Position numbers and translations under genes: made by a program. Below the pieces are notes generated by a model, which saw nothing but the letters and a program-made list of their open reading frames with translations, was not told where the DNA came from and did not search any database. Below, one piece after another: positions 14,960-22,000 of a stretch of 29,202 bases of DNA. The stretch is from JASFUX01 sp050050115 (GTDB taxonomy: Bacteria; Pseudomonadota; Alphaproteobacteria; Caulobacterales; Maricaulaceae), in NCBI GenBank assembly GCA_050050115.1, contig JASFUX010000013.1:1-29202 (forward strand). The letters are read 5' to 3'. How positions within the stretch are numbered: the stretch's first letter is position 1; each line of letters starts with the position of its first letter.

Positions 14960-14997
14960 GGATCACCTCCCAAAGGAGCCATTCGGGGACCTTTGGG
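14960..14997 (-). promoter_or_regulatory. rpmB leader: inverted repeat and extended anti-SD complement
   Basis: On the minus strand, GGAGGTGATCC (plus positions 14960-14970) is a perfect 11-base complement of the conserved 16S rRNA 3' tail. It ends 17 nt before the ATG, with the GGAGG core 23 nt away, too far for ordinary initiation. It overlaps an 8-bp perfect inverted repeat, CCCAAAGG (14969-14976) with CCTTTGGG (14990-14997). A competing small hairpin CTCC-TTTG-GGAG is also possible. The layout suggests a standby or autoregulatory site. Confidence 0.5.
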
Positions 14998-15059
14998 GAT
15001 CAATCTTTCTTTCGGAATGCTACAAGCCGGCTCCGGCACGTTCGGCCGAAGCGCGCCGC

Positions 15060-15088
15060 TGCTTAGACGGACGATGCATTTGCGTCAA
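15060..15088 (-). promoter_or_regulatory. Probable rpmB promoter
   Basis: Minus strand: TTGACG (plus 15083-15088), then 17 bp, then TAAGCA (15060-15065). TTGACG is the usual -35 of housekeeping promoters in this group. A start near 15053 gives a leader of about 110 nt, long enough to include the inverted repeat and extended SD-like sequence. Confidence 0.5.
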
Positions 15089-15228
15089 GCGCGCGGGCCC
15101 GGCGACGCCGCGAGAAGGCCGCAAACCAGCTGCATATGACGCCGTTGCGGGCCTTGACCACAGCTTCCGCGGCGCCGCAAGTGCTCCCGTGCAGGGACTA
15201 TGATAAGGGGGCGATGAAGGAGTTCGTC

Positions 15229-16125
15229 ATGCTTCGCTCGACCTGCGCCGCGCTCGCCCTCGCCGTCGGACTGTCCGCCGCCGCTTACGCCCAAGACGAG
15301 GTCAACGCCGTCGCCGCGGTGTTCGACCAAGAAGCCCCCGGCCTTGATGAGACCAACTCAGGCCGGCTCAGGATCCTTTACAACGGCTACTTCCTCGCCT
15401 TCCGCGTGATGAAGGCCGACGTCACCGCCGACGTCGGCGACGGCGAATACGCCGCCAGCGCCGTGTTCCGGACCGCCGGGATCGCCGGCTGGTTCGACGA
15501 TTCCGAGATCGAAGCGCGCACCTACGGCGCGTTGAACGGCCAGGGCGTCGAGCCGCGGCGCTACCAGCACACAAACCACGCCAGCTCGAAGAACCGGATC
15601 GTCGCCATCGACTTCCAGGACGACGCGACCGTTCCGGTGGTCACGCCCGAGTTCGGCTCGCCAGGCGATCCCGCGCCCACGCCGGACGATCTCTTCGGCT
15701 CGCTCGATCCGATCTCCACGTTCGTCACGATCGCGCTCGACGGTGGAGATCAGCCGTGCAACCGCACCGTCGAGGTGTTCGACGGCAAGCAGCGCTTCGA
15801 TCTGACGCTGCGGGCGGTCGAGACCGAGCGCGTCTTCACCCGCGCCTACGACGGCGACGCGCTGCACTGTCACGTCTTCTATACGCCGGTCGCCGGATTC
15901 GACCCCGAAGACCTGGCCGATCCGGAAGACTATGCCCGGCCGATGAGCATCTGGCTCGCCGAGTTCGGCGACGGGCGCTGGGCGCCGGTGCGCATCCACG
16001 CGCGCGTCTCGGGCGTCACCGCGCGCATCGAGGCCAAGAGCGTGCAGGTCGAGGCTTCCGCGATCCCGCGCCGCGCCGAGATCGAAACGCCGGTCGCCGA
16101 AGACACGGGCATCGATCACGGCTGA
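15229..16125 (+). CDS. DUF3108 exported protein, first of tandem pair
   Basis: 298 residues from the ATG at 15229, which has AAGGAG six bases upstream; an ATG at 15214 is less well placed. A signal peptide covers about 1-20 (ALALAVGLSAAAYAQ). The mature protein fits the DUF3108 family of predicted periplasmic beta-rich proteins: LRILYNGYFLAFRVMKADV near the start, FGSPGDPAPT in the middle, then PCNRTVEVFDGKQRFDL and HCHVFYTPVAGFDPEDLADP, ending in a WLAEFG...WAPVRIHAR block. Two cysteines (PC...HC) are conserved with the neighbouring paralogue and could form a disulfide. No biochemical role is established for the family. It is divergent from rpmB. Confidence 0.85.
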   Translation: MLRSTCAALALAVGLSAAAYAQDEVNAVAAVFDQEAPGLDETNSGRLRILYNGYFLAFRVMKADVTADVGDGEYAASAVFRTAGIAGWFDDSEIEARTYGALNGQGVEPRRYQHTNHASSKNRIVAIDFQDDATVPVVTPEFGSPGDPAPTPDDLFGSLDPISTFVTIALDGGDQPCNRTVEVFDGKQRFDLTLRAVETERVFTRAYDGDALHCHVFYTPVAGFDPEDLADPEDYARPMSIWLAEFGDGRWAPVRIHARVSGVTARIEAKSVQVEASAIPRRAEIETPVAEDTGIDHG

Positions 16126-16132
16126 CAGCAAG

Positions 16133-16930
16133 ATGAGACGCGCTGCAATGGCCGGTCTCGCCGCGGCGGGAGCGCTCGCCTTCCCCGCGCTCGCCGACGA
16201 AGCGGATCACATCACGCTTGAATACAACGGCACGCTCGCTGGCCTGCCGGTATTGCGCGCCGGGTTCGACGCGAGCCTCGAGCCGGACGCCTATTCCGGC
16301 GCCGTGACCTTCCGCAGCGCCGGCCTCGCCGGCTTCTTCAAGACCGCGCGCGTGCAAGGCGCCGGACACGGCGGGCGACGCGCAGCCGGCTTCGACCCGG
16401 CCGCCTACACCCATGTCGAGACGACCGGGCGGAAGACCCGGACGGTCGAGCTGACCTACGCCGAAGACGACGTCGACGTCGACGCGACCCCGCCCTTTGG
16501 CAGCCCCGGCGATCCTGCGCCGACCGCTGCGCAACGGCGCGAAGCGCTCGATCCGTTCACGGCGATCCTGGAGATCATGATGGGTGCCGGCGAAGCGCCA
16601 TGCGCGCGCACGGTGCCGATCTTCGATTCAAAGCTCCGTTACGATCTCGACTTCCACCCGGCCGGTTCCGACGAAGACTTCCGCACGCCCGGCTATCGCG
16701 GTCCGGCGCGGCGTTGCGAGGTCTACTACCGCCCGATCGCCGGCTACGACCCTGAGGACCTCGCCGATCCTGAAGTCTACGCCACCCCGATCAGCTTCTG
16801 GCTGGCCGAGGTTGCGCCCGGGGTCTGGGCGCCGGCGCGGATCAACGCGCGCTTCGATGTCGCCTTCCTCTCGATTACGGTGGCCGTGCGCCTAACTAAG
16901 GTGGAGACGACCTTCTCCGATCCGACCTAA
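16133..16930 (+). CDS. DUF3108 exported protein, second of tandem pair
   Basis: 265 residues, starting seven bases after the preceding DUF3108 gene, so co-transcribed. A signal peptide ends around residue 21 (ALAFPALADE). It shares with its neighbour the blocks LEYNGTLAGLPV, FRSAGLAGFF, FGSPGDPAPT, LDPF.AI, PCARTVPIFDSKLRYDL, CEVYYRPIAGYDPEDLADPE and SFWLAEV.PGVWAPARINAR, clear evidence of a tandem duplication followed by divergence. It is about 33 residues shorter, lacking most of the acidic tail. DUF3108 genes often precede a SUV3-like helicase in alphaproteobacteria, as here. Function unknown; periplasmic location inferred from the signal peptide. Confidence 0.85.
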   Translation: MRRAAMAGLAAAGALAFPALADEADHITLEYNGTLAGLPVLRAGFDASLEPDAYSGAVTFRSAGLAGFFKTARVQGAGHGGRRAAGFDPAAYTHVETTGRKTRTVELTYAEDDVDVDATPPFGSPGDPAPTAAQRREALDPFTAILEIMMGAGEAPCARTVPIFDSKLRYDLDFHPAGSDEDFRTPGYRGPARRCEVYYRPIAGYDPEDLADPEVYATPISFWLAEVAPGVWAPARINARFDVAFLSITVAVRLTKVETTFSDPT

Positions 16931-16943
16931 CCGGGAGGCCGCC

Positions 16944-19556
16944 GTGACCGGCGAACCGTTCGAAGCGCGCGTGACTGCGGCGCTCGGACCGACAAACACC
17001 GGCAAGACCCACCTCGCGGTCGAGCGCATGCTCGGCCGCGGCTCAGGCGTCATGGGCTTTCCGCTTCGGCTGCTGGCGCGCGAGATCTACGACCGGGTGT
17101 GCAAGGCCAAGGGGCCTTCGGCGGTCGCCCTCCTGACCGGCGAGGAGAAGATCGCCCCGCCCGAGGCGCGCTATTTCATCTGCACCGTCGAGGCGATGCC
17201 TCAAAACAAGGAAACGGCTTTCGTCGGCGTCGACGAGATCCAGCTCGCCGCCGATCCCGAGCGCGGCCACGTCTTCACCGACCGGCTGCTGCATGCGCGC
17301 GGCAGCGAAGAGACCATGCTGCTTGGCGCGGAGACCATGCGCCCTCTCGTCCGCGCGCTTGTCCCCGAGGCGTGGCAGGATCGGCGCGAGCGGCTCTCGA
17401 CCTTGACCCACATCGGCCCGGTGAAGCTGACCAAGCTGCCGCGCCGCACGGCCGTCGTCGCCTTCTCCGCCGAGGAGGTCTACGCCATCGCCGAGCTGAT
17501 GCGCCGGCATCGCGGCGGCGCGGCGGTGGTGATGGGCGGGCTCTCCCCGCGCACGCGCAACGCCCAGGTCGAGCTTTACCAATCCGGCGAGGTCGACTTC
17601 ATCGTCGCCACCGACGCCATCGGCATGGGGCTCAACCTCGATGTCGACCATGTCGCCTTCGCCAGCTTGTCGAAGTTCGACGGTATGCGGCGCCGGCCTT
17701 TGACCGCCGCCGAACTGGCCCAGATCGCCGGCCGCGCCGGACGCTTCCGCGCCGACGGCACGTTCGGCGCGACGGGCGACTGCGCCCCCATCGACCCCGA
17801 AACGGTCGAGCGCATCGAGAACCACCGCTTCGAGCCGGTGCGTGCGATCCAGTGGCGCAACGCGGATCTCGACTTTTCCTCCGTGGACGCGCTGCAGACC
17901 TCCCTCGCTGCGCCCTCGCCCGCGCCGGCCTTGCGGCGTGCGCGCCAGGCGGCCGACGAAGCCGCGCTCGCCGCCCTCGCCGACGATCCAGATCTCGGAC
18001 CACAGCTTGGAAACGCGGCGGCGGTGCGTCGCGCCTGGTCGGCCTGCCAGCTGCCGGACTTCCGCCGCGCCACGGTCGACCAGCACGTGCGCCTCGTTGC
18101 GCGGATCGCCCGATCTCTGCTCGGTCCCGAAGGCCGGTTGCCCGAGGCTTGGATCAAGGCGGAGACGGAGAAGCTCGACAACACCTCGGGCGAGGTCGAC
18201 GCGCTGGCCGCGCGGCTGGCGCATATCCGCACCTGGACCTACGCGGCCAACCGCGAAGACTGGCTCGCTGACGCCGCCGAATGGCGCGAGCGCGCCCGCG
18301 CAATCGAGGAGCGGCTCTCGGACGCGCTGCACGAGCGGCTGACTCAGCGCTTCGTCGACAGACGGTCCTCGGCGATCATGCGCGGCCTGCGCGCGAACGC
18401 CGATCTCGTCGCCACGGTGTCCGAACGCGGCGACGTCGAGGTCGAGGGCCACTTCGTCGGCGAGCTGAAGGGTCTTTCCTTTGCGCCGGACAAGCGCGGC
18501 GACCGGCTCGACGCGCGCGCTCTGTCGAACGCCGCGCTCTCGGCGGTGCGCCCGGAGATCACCCGCCGCCTCGGCGCGATCGCACAGGCGAGCGACGACG
18601 CCTTCTCCCTCGGCGACGACCTGAAGATTACTTGGGACGCCGCGCCGATCGCCCGGCTTGCGCCCGGATCGCACGCGCTGAGTCCCAGGATCGAGCTTCT
18701 GGGCGGCGACCTTGCATCCGGCCCGGCGGCCGAGCGCGCGGTCAAGCGGCTCGAGACCTGGCTCGACCGGCAGATCGACCTTCAGCTCGGCCCGCTCAAC
18801 GCCGTCCGCCGCGCCCCGCGCGAAGGCGCGGTCGCCGGCTTGGCGCGCGGGCTCTGTCACGAGCTGGCCGCCGGCCTCGGCGTGGTCGACCGGCGCGCGC
18901 ACGACGAGCTGGTCGCCGATCTATCGGCCGCCGAGCGCCGCAGCGTGCGCGCGCTCGGGGTGCGGATCGGCGAGTTCTCGGTCTATCTGCCCGCGCTGAT
19001 CAAGCCGGCGCCGGCGCGCCTGTTGGCGCTGCTGCACGCCGCGGCTCAGCCGAAGGGCGGTGCGCGCCCCTTCCTGCCCCAGCCGGGACGCACCAGCCTG
19101 CCCGCGAGCGGCCGACGCAGCCAGACCGCCTACGCCGCGGCGGGCTATCGACGCTGCGGACCGCTGGCGGTGCGGCTCGACATGCTCGAGCGGCTCGCGG
19201 ACGCGCTGCGCGATGCGCGCCGGGCAGCCAAGCATCAGCCCTTCGCCGTCGCGCCGGAGATGCTGGCGCTGCTCGGATGCTCGCACGAAGACTTCGCCGG
19301 CGTGCTGCGCGCGCTCGGCTACCGCTCGAAGCGCTCCAAACCGACCGAAGCGGGGGCTGAAGCGGAAACTCCCGCGCCGACACTGTGGACCCCGCCGCGA
19401 CCGCCCAAACGCAGCGTCCGGCCCAAGCCCGCTGCGGACGCCTCACCGTTCGCCGCCCTCGCCGAACTCAGTCCTGGCGGAAAGGCGCCCGCCTCGCGCC
19501 GGCCGCGGTCCAAGCGCCGACGCGCGCGGCCAGCCGCGCCGAAATCCGAAGAATGA
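16944..19556 (+). CDS. SUV3-like DEAD/DEAH-box helicase
   Basis: 870 residues from a GTG with GGGAGG six bases ahead. This is the alphaproteobacterial relative of mitochondrial SUV3, an ATP-dependent RNA/DNA helicase of the degradosome. Motifs in order: Walker A GPTNTGKT (15-22), GFPLRLLAREIYDR, DEIQ as motif II (97-100), VVMGGLSPRTRNAQVELYQSGEVDFIVATDAIGMGLNLDVDHVAF in two blocks for motifs IV-V, and motif VI QIAGRAGRFR starting at 260. The region 280-800 is the family's C-terminal extension, and the last 50 residues are a basic, Pro-rich low-complexity tail. The stop overlaps the S4 gene's start by four bases. An RNA-decay role is inferred from the mitochondrial homologue. Confidence 0.9.
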   Translation: MTGEPFEARVTAALGPTNTGKTHLAVERMLGRGSGVMGFPLRLLAREIYDRVCKAKGPSAVALLTGEEKIAPPEARYFICTVEAMPQNKETAFVGVDEIQLAADPERGHVFTDRLLHARGSEETMLLGAETMRPLVRALVPEAWQDRRERLSTLTHIGPVKLTKLPRRTAVVAFSAEEVYAIAELMRRHRGGAAVVMGGLSPRTRNAQVELYQSGEVDFIVATDAIGMGLNLDVDHVAFASLSKFDGMRRRPLTAAELAQIAGRAGRFRADGTFGATGDCAPIDPETVERIENHRFEPVRAIQWRNADLDFSSVDALQTSLAAPSPAPALRRARQAADEAALAALADDPDLGPQLGNAAAVRRAWSACQLPDFRRATVDQHVRLVARIARSLLGPEGRLPEAWIKAETEKLDNTSGEVDALAARLAHIRTWTYAANREDWLADAAEWRERARAIEERLSDALHERLTQRFVDRRSSAIMRGLRANADLVATVSERGDVEVEGHFVGELKGLSFAPDKRGDRLDARALSNAALSAVRPEITRRLGAIAQASDDAFSLGDDLKITWDAAPIARLAPGSHALSPRIELLGGDLASGPAAERAVKRLETWLDRQIDLQLGPLNAVRRAPREGAVAGLARGLCHELAAGLGVVDRRAHDELVADLSAAERRSVRALGVRIGEFSVYLPALIKPAPARLLALLHAAAQPKGGARPFLPQPGRTSLPASGRRSQTAYAAAGYRRCGPLAVRLDMLERLADALRDARRAAKHQPFAVAPEMLALLGCSHEDFAGVLRALGYRSKRSKPTEAGAEAETPAPTLWTPPRPPKRSVRPKPAADASPFAALAELSPGGKAPASRRPRSKRRRARPAAPKSEE

Positions 19557-19870
19557 GCGCTCCGCATCCGGATCACGCCATCGCCGAGCTGCGGCTCGAC
19601 CTGTGGCTCTGGCGGGCGCGCTTTTTCAAGACCCGGACGCTCGCCACCCGGTTCGTCGACACCGGCCGCGTGCGCGTCATCCGCGACGGCGAGGCGCTGC
19701 GCGGCCGCAAGCCCTCGTTCGCGGTCATGGTCGGCGACGTCGTCACCTTCGCCCGCCGCGGCCGGGTCGTCAGCGTCGAGATCGCGGCTCTGCCCGCCCG
19801 CCGCGGCCCGGCGAGCGAAGCACGGGGCCTTTACCTCGACCAGGACTTGGGCCAAACCGAAGCCGAGTAG
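19553..19870 (+). CDS. S4-domain RNA-binding protein (Hsp15/HslR-like)
   Basis: 105 residues; the ATG overlaps the helicase stop (ATGA). The N-terminal half is a standard S4 RNA-binding fold: LRLDLWLWRARFFKTRTLA, then FVDTGRVRVI..GE..RG.KPS and VMVGDVVTFAR.GRV, as in Hsp15. Hsp15 binds 50S subunits carrying a stalled nascent chain in E. coli. The strict coupling to a SUV3-like helicase gene suggests the two act in RNA or ribosome quality control together; this is an inference from context. Length is shorter than Hsp15 (133 residues) because the basic C-terminal tail is reduced. Confidence 0.88.
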   Translation: MSAPHPDHAIAELRLDLWLWRARFFKTRTLATRFVDTGRVRVIRDGEALRGRKPSFAVMVGDVVTFARRGRVVSVEIAALPARRGPASEARGLYLDQDLGQTEAE

Positions 19871-19882
19871 GGAGCGGCCGAG

Positions 19883-20356
19883 ATGTGGAGCAAGATCAAG
19901 AGCCTCGTCAGCGCGCGCAAAGGACCCGGCGCGCCGGCGTTGAAGCTCGACGAAGCCCAGGTGTGCGCCACGGCCTTGCTGGTCGAGGTCGCCCTCTCGG
20001 ACGGCGTCTACGCCGAGGTCGAGGCTGAGCAGATCTTCGAGATCATCCGAGACACCTTCAAGCTCGACGACGCCCAGGCCGCAGCCATCCTCGAGGAAGC
20101 GGACAACCGCGCCGAGAGCGCCGCCGACCATCATGGCTTCACCAAAGTGGTCAAGAAACTGCCGCTCGACGAGCGCGAGTCGCTGGTCGACAACATGTGG
20201 CGGGTGGTCTTCGCCGACGGCCAGGAGACCCCGGACGAGGACGCGATCATGCGCAAGCTCGCCCATCTCCTCCACGTCGACCCGCGCGCCAGCCGCCTGA
20301 GCCGCCGCAAGGCCGCCGACGGCAACGAGAACGGCGACGGCGGCGGCGAGGTCTGA
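19883..20356 (+). CDS. TerB-like (tellurite resistance TerB domain) protein
   Basis: 157 residues, ATG 12 bp after the S4 stop with GGGAGCGG ahead. Mostly helical: a short basic N-terminus, then the TerB-like core (about 20-130) with the features CATALLVEVALSDGVYAEVE and MWRVVFADGQETPDEDAIMRKLAHLL, whose acidic D/E-rich helices bind metal in TerB homologues. The C-terminal 20 residues are Gly/Asp/Asn-rich and disordered. Despite the family name there is no ter operon here; stand-alone TerB-like proteins of this size are common in alphaproteobacteria and have no agreed role. It shares the transcript of the helicase and S4 gene. Confidence 0.85.
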   Translation: MWSKIKSLVSARKGPGAPALKLDEAQVCATALLVEVALSDGVYAEVEAEQIFEIIRDTFKLDDAQAAAILEEADNRAESAADHHGFTKVVKKLPLDERESLVDNMWRVVFADGQETPDEDAIMRKLAHLLHVDPRASRLSRRKAADGNENGDGGGEV

Positions 20357-20487
20357 GCGGCGCTAAGGCCGATCCAGTCGCCCCAGATTCCGCCGCATCA
20401 CCGAAGTTTAATTCGCGTTCGCGCCGCACGGACGGTCAAATCGGCGCGTCCGGGCGCGCGAGCGCTCTGTTCGAGGGAGGACATCAG

Positions 20488-21183
20488 ATGAAACGCGCCG
20501 TTTTCGCCGCCGCCGCGCTGTTCGCCGCCGCCGCGCCGGCCAGCGCCCAGAATCTCCACGGTCTCGACGTGCAAGGCCTCGATCCCATGGAGGGCGAGCC
20601 CCAGCAGCTTGTCGTGCTGATCCACGGCTACACCCAGACCGGCCAGTCGATGCGGCCGCTGGCCGAGGCGCTCTCGGCGCGGCTGATCCACGCCGCGATC
20701 GTCTATCCCGACGCGCCGCTTGAAGCCCAAAGCGGCCGCAGCTGGTACAATTTCCGCGGCGACGACGCCGAAGCGACCCGCATCGCCGCGCGCGAAGGCG
20801 TCCAGGAACTCGTCGCCGAGCTCGCCGACGCTTTCACCATCGATCCGAGCAACATAGCCATCGTCGGCTTCTCGCAAGGCGGCGGCGTCGCGCTCGGCGC
20901 AGCGACCTGCGCCGCGCCCGACTACGCGGCCGCCGTATCGATCGCCGGCGTGATCAACGAAGTTTGCGACGCCGATGCGGAGGGCGCGAAGACCTCGTTC
21001 CTGTTCGTACACTCGATCGATGATCCGACCGTGCCGCTGGCGCGCGGCGAGGCCGCCGTCGCCATGGTCAACGACGCGGGCTATGCGGCCGAGATGGAGG
21101 CGTTCGAAGGCGACACCCACTGGCCGAGCGCCGACGCGATCGCGCGGGTCCAGGACTTCGTCGTCGAGGCGCTGACCGAGTAG
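20488..21183 (+). CDS. Secreted alpha/beta-hydrolase, phospholipase/carboxylesterase family
   Basis: 231 residues; the ATG at 20488 follows GAGGGAGGACATCAG. A signal peptide covers about 1-20 (AALFAAAAPASAQ). The catalytic triad of the carboxylesterase/lysophospholipase-like family (PF02230) can be read: S129 in GFSQGG, D179 in HSIDDPTVP, H211 in THWPS, with the oxyanion-loop sequence VVLIHGYTQTG (42-52). It should hydrolyse a carboxylic ester in the periplasm or outside; the substrate is unknown. It stands alone 131 bp after the TerB-like gene; no promoter stands out in the gap. Downstream comes the fdxA control region. Confidence 0.88.
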   Translation: MKRAVFAAAALFAAAAPASAQNLHGLDVQGLDPMEGEPQQLVVLIHGYTQTGQSMRPLAEALSARLIHAAIVYPDAPLEAQSGRSWYNFRGDDAEATRIAAREGVQELVAELADAFTIDPSNIAIVGFSQGGGVALGAATCAAPDYAAAVSIAGVINEVCDADAEGAKTSFLFVHSIDDPTVPLARGEAAVAMVNDAGYAAEMEAFEGDTHWPSADAIARVQDFVVEALTE

Positions 21184-21208
21184 CGCTCCGCGCCAAGCGA
21201 GGGTGCGC

Positions 21209-21224
21209 GCGCGCTTCGGCGCGT
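21209..21224 (+). other. UUCG-capped hairpin after the esterase gene
   Basis: GCGCGC-TTCG-GCGCGT forms a six-pair stem (one G-U) capped by the very stable UUCG tetraloop, 25 bp after the esterase stop. There is no T tract after it, so it may slow RNA decay or assist Rho-dependent termination rather than be an intrinsic terminator. Confidence 0.35.
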
Positions 21225-21248
21225 CCGGCTAAACCCTGGGTTCAACAA

Positions 21249-21270
21249 CGCCGCATTGACAGATGCGGCG
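21249..21270. promoter_or_regulatory. 8-bp inverted repeat with embedded TTGACA upstream of fdxA
   Basis: CGCCGCAT (21249-21256) and ATGCGGCG (21263-21270) are perfectly complementary. The loop TGACAG together with the last T of the left arm makes a consensus -35 hexamer, TTGACA (21256-21261), 75 bp before fdxA. No good -10 sits 16-18 bp downstream. A repressor or activator site over a promoter is possible. Confidence 0.35.
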
Positions 21271-21335
21271 CCCGCGGCCATTTGAGCGCGCTCTAGCCGA
21301 ACGATCGCGACGGCCTTCGAGGGAACAGCCCGCCG

Positions 21336-21677
21336 ATGACGTATGTCGTCAAAGACGCCTGCATCCGCTGCAAGTACATGGATTGCGTGGAAGTCTGCCC
21401 GGTGGACTGCTTCTACGAGGGCGAGAACATGCTCGTCATCCACCCCGACGAATGCATCGACTGCGGCGTCTGCGAGCCGGAATGCCCGGTCGAGGCGATC
21501 GTGCCCGACACTGAAGACGACCCGGACGGCAAGTGGTTGGAAATCAACACGAAATTTGCCTCGGTCTGGCCGAACATCACGATCAAGGGCGAGCCGCCGG
21601 CCGACGCGGACGCGATGGCGGAAGAAAAAGGCAAGTTCGAGAAGTATTTCTCGGAAAAGCCCGGCGAGGGCTCGTGA
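21336..21677 (+). CDS. fdxA: Seven-iron ferredoxin FdxA
   Basis: 113 residues. The sequence starts MTYVVKDACIRCKYMDCVEV, standard for FdxA. It has all cluster ligands of Azotobacter FdI-type ferredoxins, shifted by one: C9, C17 and C50 for the [3Fe-4S] cluster and C21, C40, C43 and C46 for the [4Fe-4S] cluster, plus the extra C12 and C25. A C-terminal extension ends EKYFSEKPGEGS as in other alphaproteobacteria. It carries low-potential electrons in the cytoplasm; the partner is not evident. The fdxA-carD order is commonly conserved in this class. Confidence 0.97.
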   Translation: MTYVVKDACIRCKYMDCVEVCPVDCFYEGENMLVIHPDECIDCGVCEPECPVEAIVPDTEDDPDGKWLEINTKFASVWPNITIKGEPPADADAMAEEKGKFEKYFSEKPGEGS

Positions 21678-21743
21678 GGATTCGCTTTTCGGGGCGGCCT
21701 CGGACGTCTTGATTCTCCTGGCGCGGGCATTCTGGGGCCCTTT

Positions 21744-21758
21744 GTCCGCCAGGCGGAC
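21744..21758. promoter_or_regulatory. Perfect 15-bp dyad upstream of the carD promoter
   Basis: GTCCGCC-A-GGCGGAC is exactly symmetric about one base and ends 22 bp before the -35 of the carD promoter. The position suits an activator or repressor site. A leftover of the fdxA 3' end is an alternative, since no T tract follows. Confidence 0.35.
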
Positions 21759-21780
21759 TGCCGCCAAATCCCCGGGAAAA

Positions 21781-21808
21781 TTGAATTAATTCCCAATCGT
21801 GCTATAAT
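21781..21808 (+). promoter_or_regulatory. Housekeeping-type promoter of the carD unit
   Basis: TTGAAT (21781-21786), 16-bp spacer, then a perfect TATAAT (21803-21808). This is unusually close to the E. coli consensus for a GC-rich alphaproteobacterium. Transcription would begin near 21815, about 186 nt before the carD start codon. Confidence 0.65.
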
Positions 21809-21814
21809 ACAGGT

Positions 21815-21900
21815 TCTGTCCGCGTGGAGGATGGGCGCTCAAGCGCCCTTGGGAGGTCCCCCGCGCGGCGAGGCGCAACAGATCTCGGACTGCTTTTTTT
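21815..21900 (+). ncRNA. Candidate structured leader RNA / small RNA ahead of carD
   Basis: From the predicted start the RNA can form a closing helix GTCCG (21818-21822) with CGGAC (21886-21890). Inside lies a perfect hairpin GGGCGC-TCAA-GCGCCC (21833-21848) and a possible GCGC/GCGC stem. Seven T's follow at 21894-21900, so the whole looks like a short RNA with terminator-like end, or an attenuator. A 23-codon reading frame (21831-21902, ending in two TTT codons) coincides with it, but its GGAGG abuts the ATG with no spacing, so translation is doubtful. I do not recognise a named RNA family. Confidence 0.45.
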
Positions 21901-22000
21901 GACGTGAACGATGAACGGCCCGGAAGAGGCTGCGGATCAGTTCGCTTTGAACGTCAGTGTTTTGAGATCGTTGGGGTTTTGGGGCCGCAAGAGAGAAGAT

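Noticed and set aside
14960..14970. Fragment of a 16S rRNA 3' end
   Set aside because: Only 11 bases match and no other rRNA sequence surrounds them; a Shine-Dalgarno-like role on the opposite strand is simpler.
17043..18902. 619-codon open frame antisense to the helicase
   Set aside because: No domain recognised and the plus strand encodes all helicase motifs.
19883..20356. Tellurite-resistance operon
   Set aside because: Only a stand-alone TerB-like domain; no terA, terC, terD or terE nearby.
21831..21902. 23-codon leader peptide gene before carD
   Set aside because: GGAGG touches the ATG with no spacing and codon content just mirrors the RNA structure; kept only as a note in the leader RNA entry.
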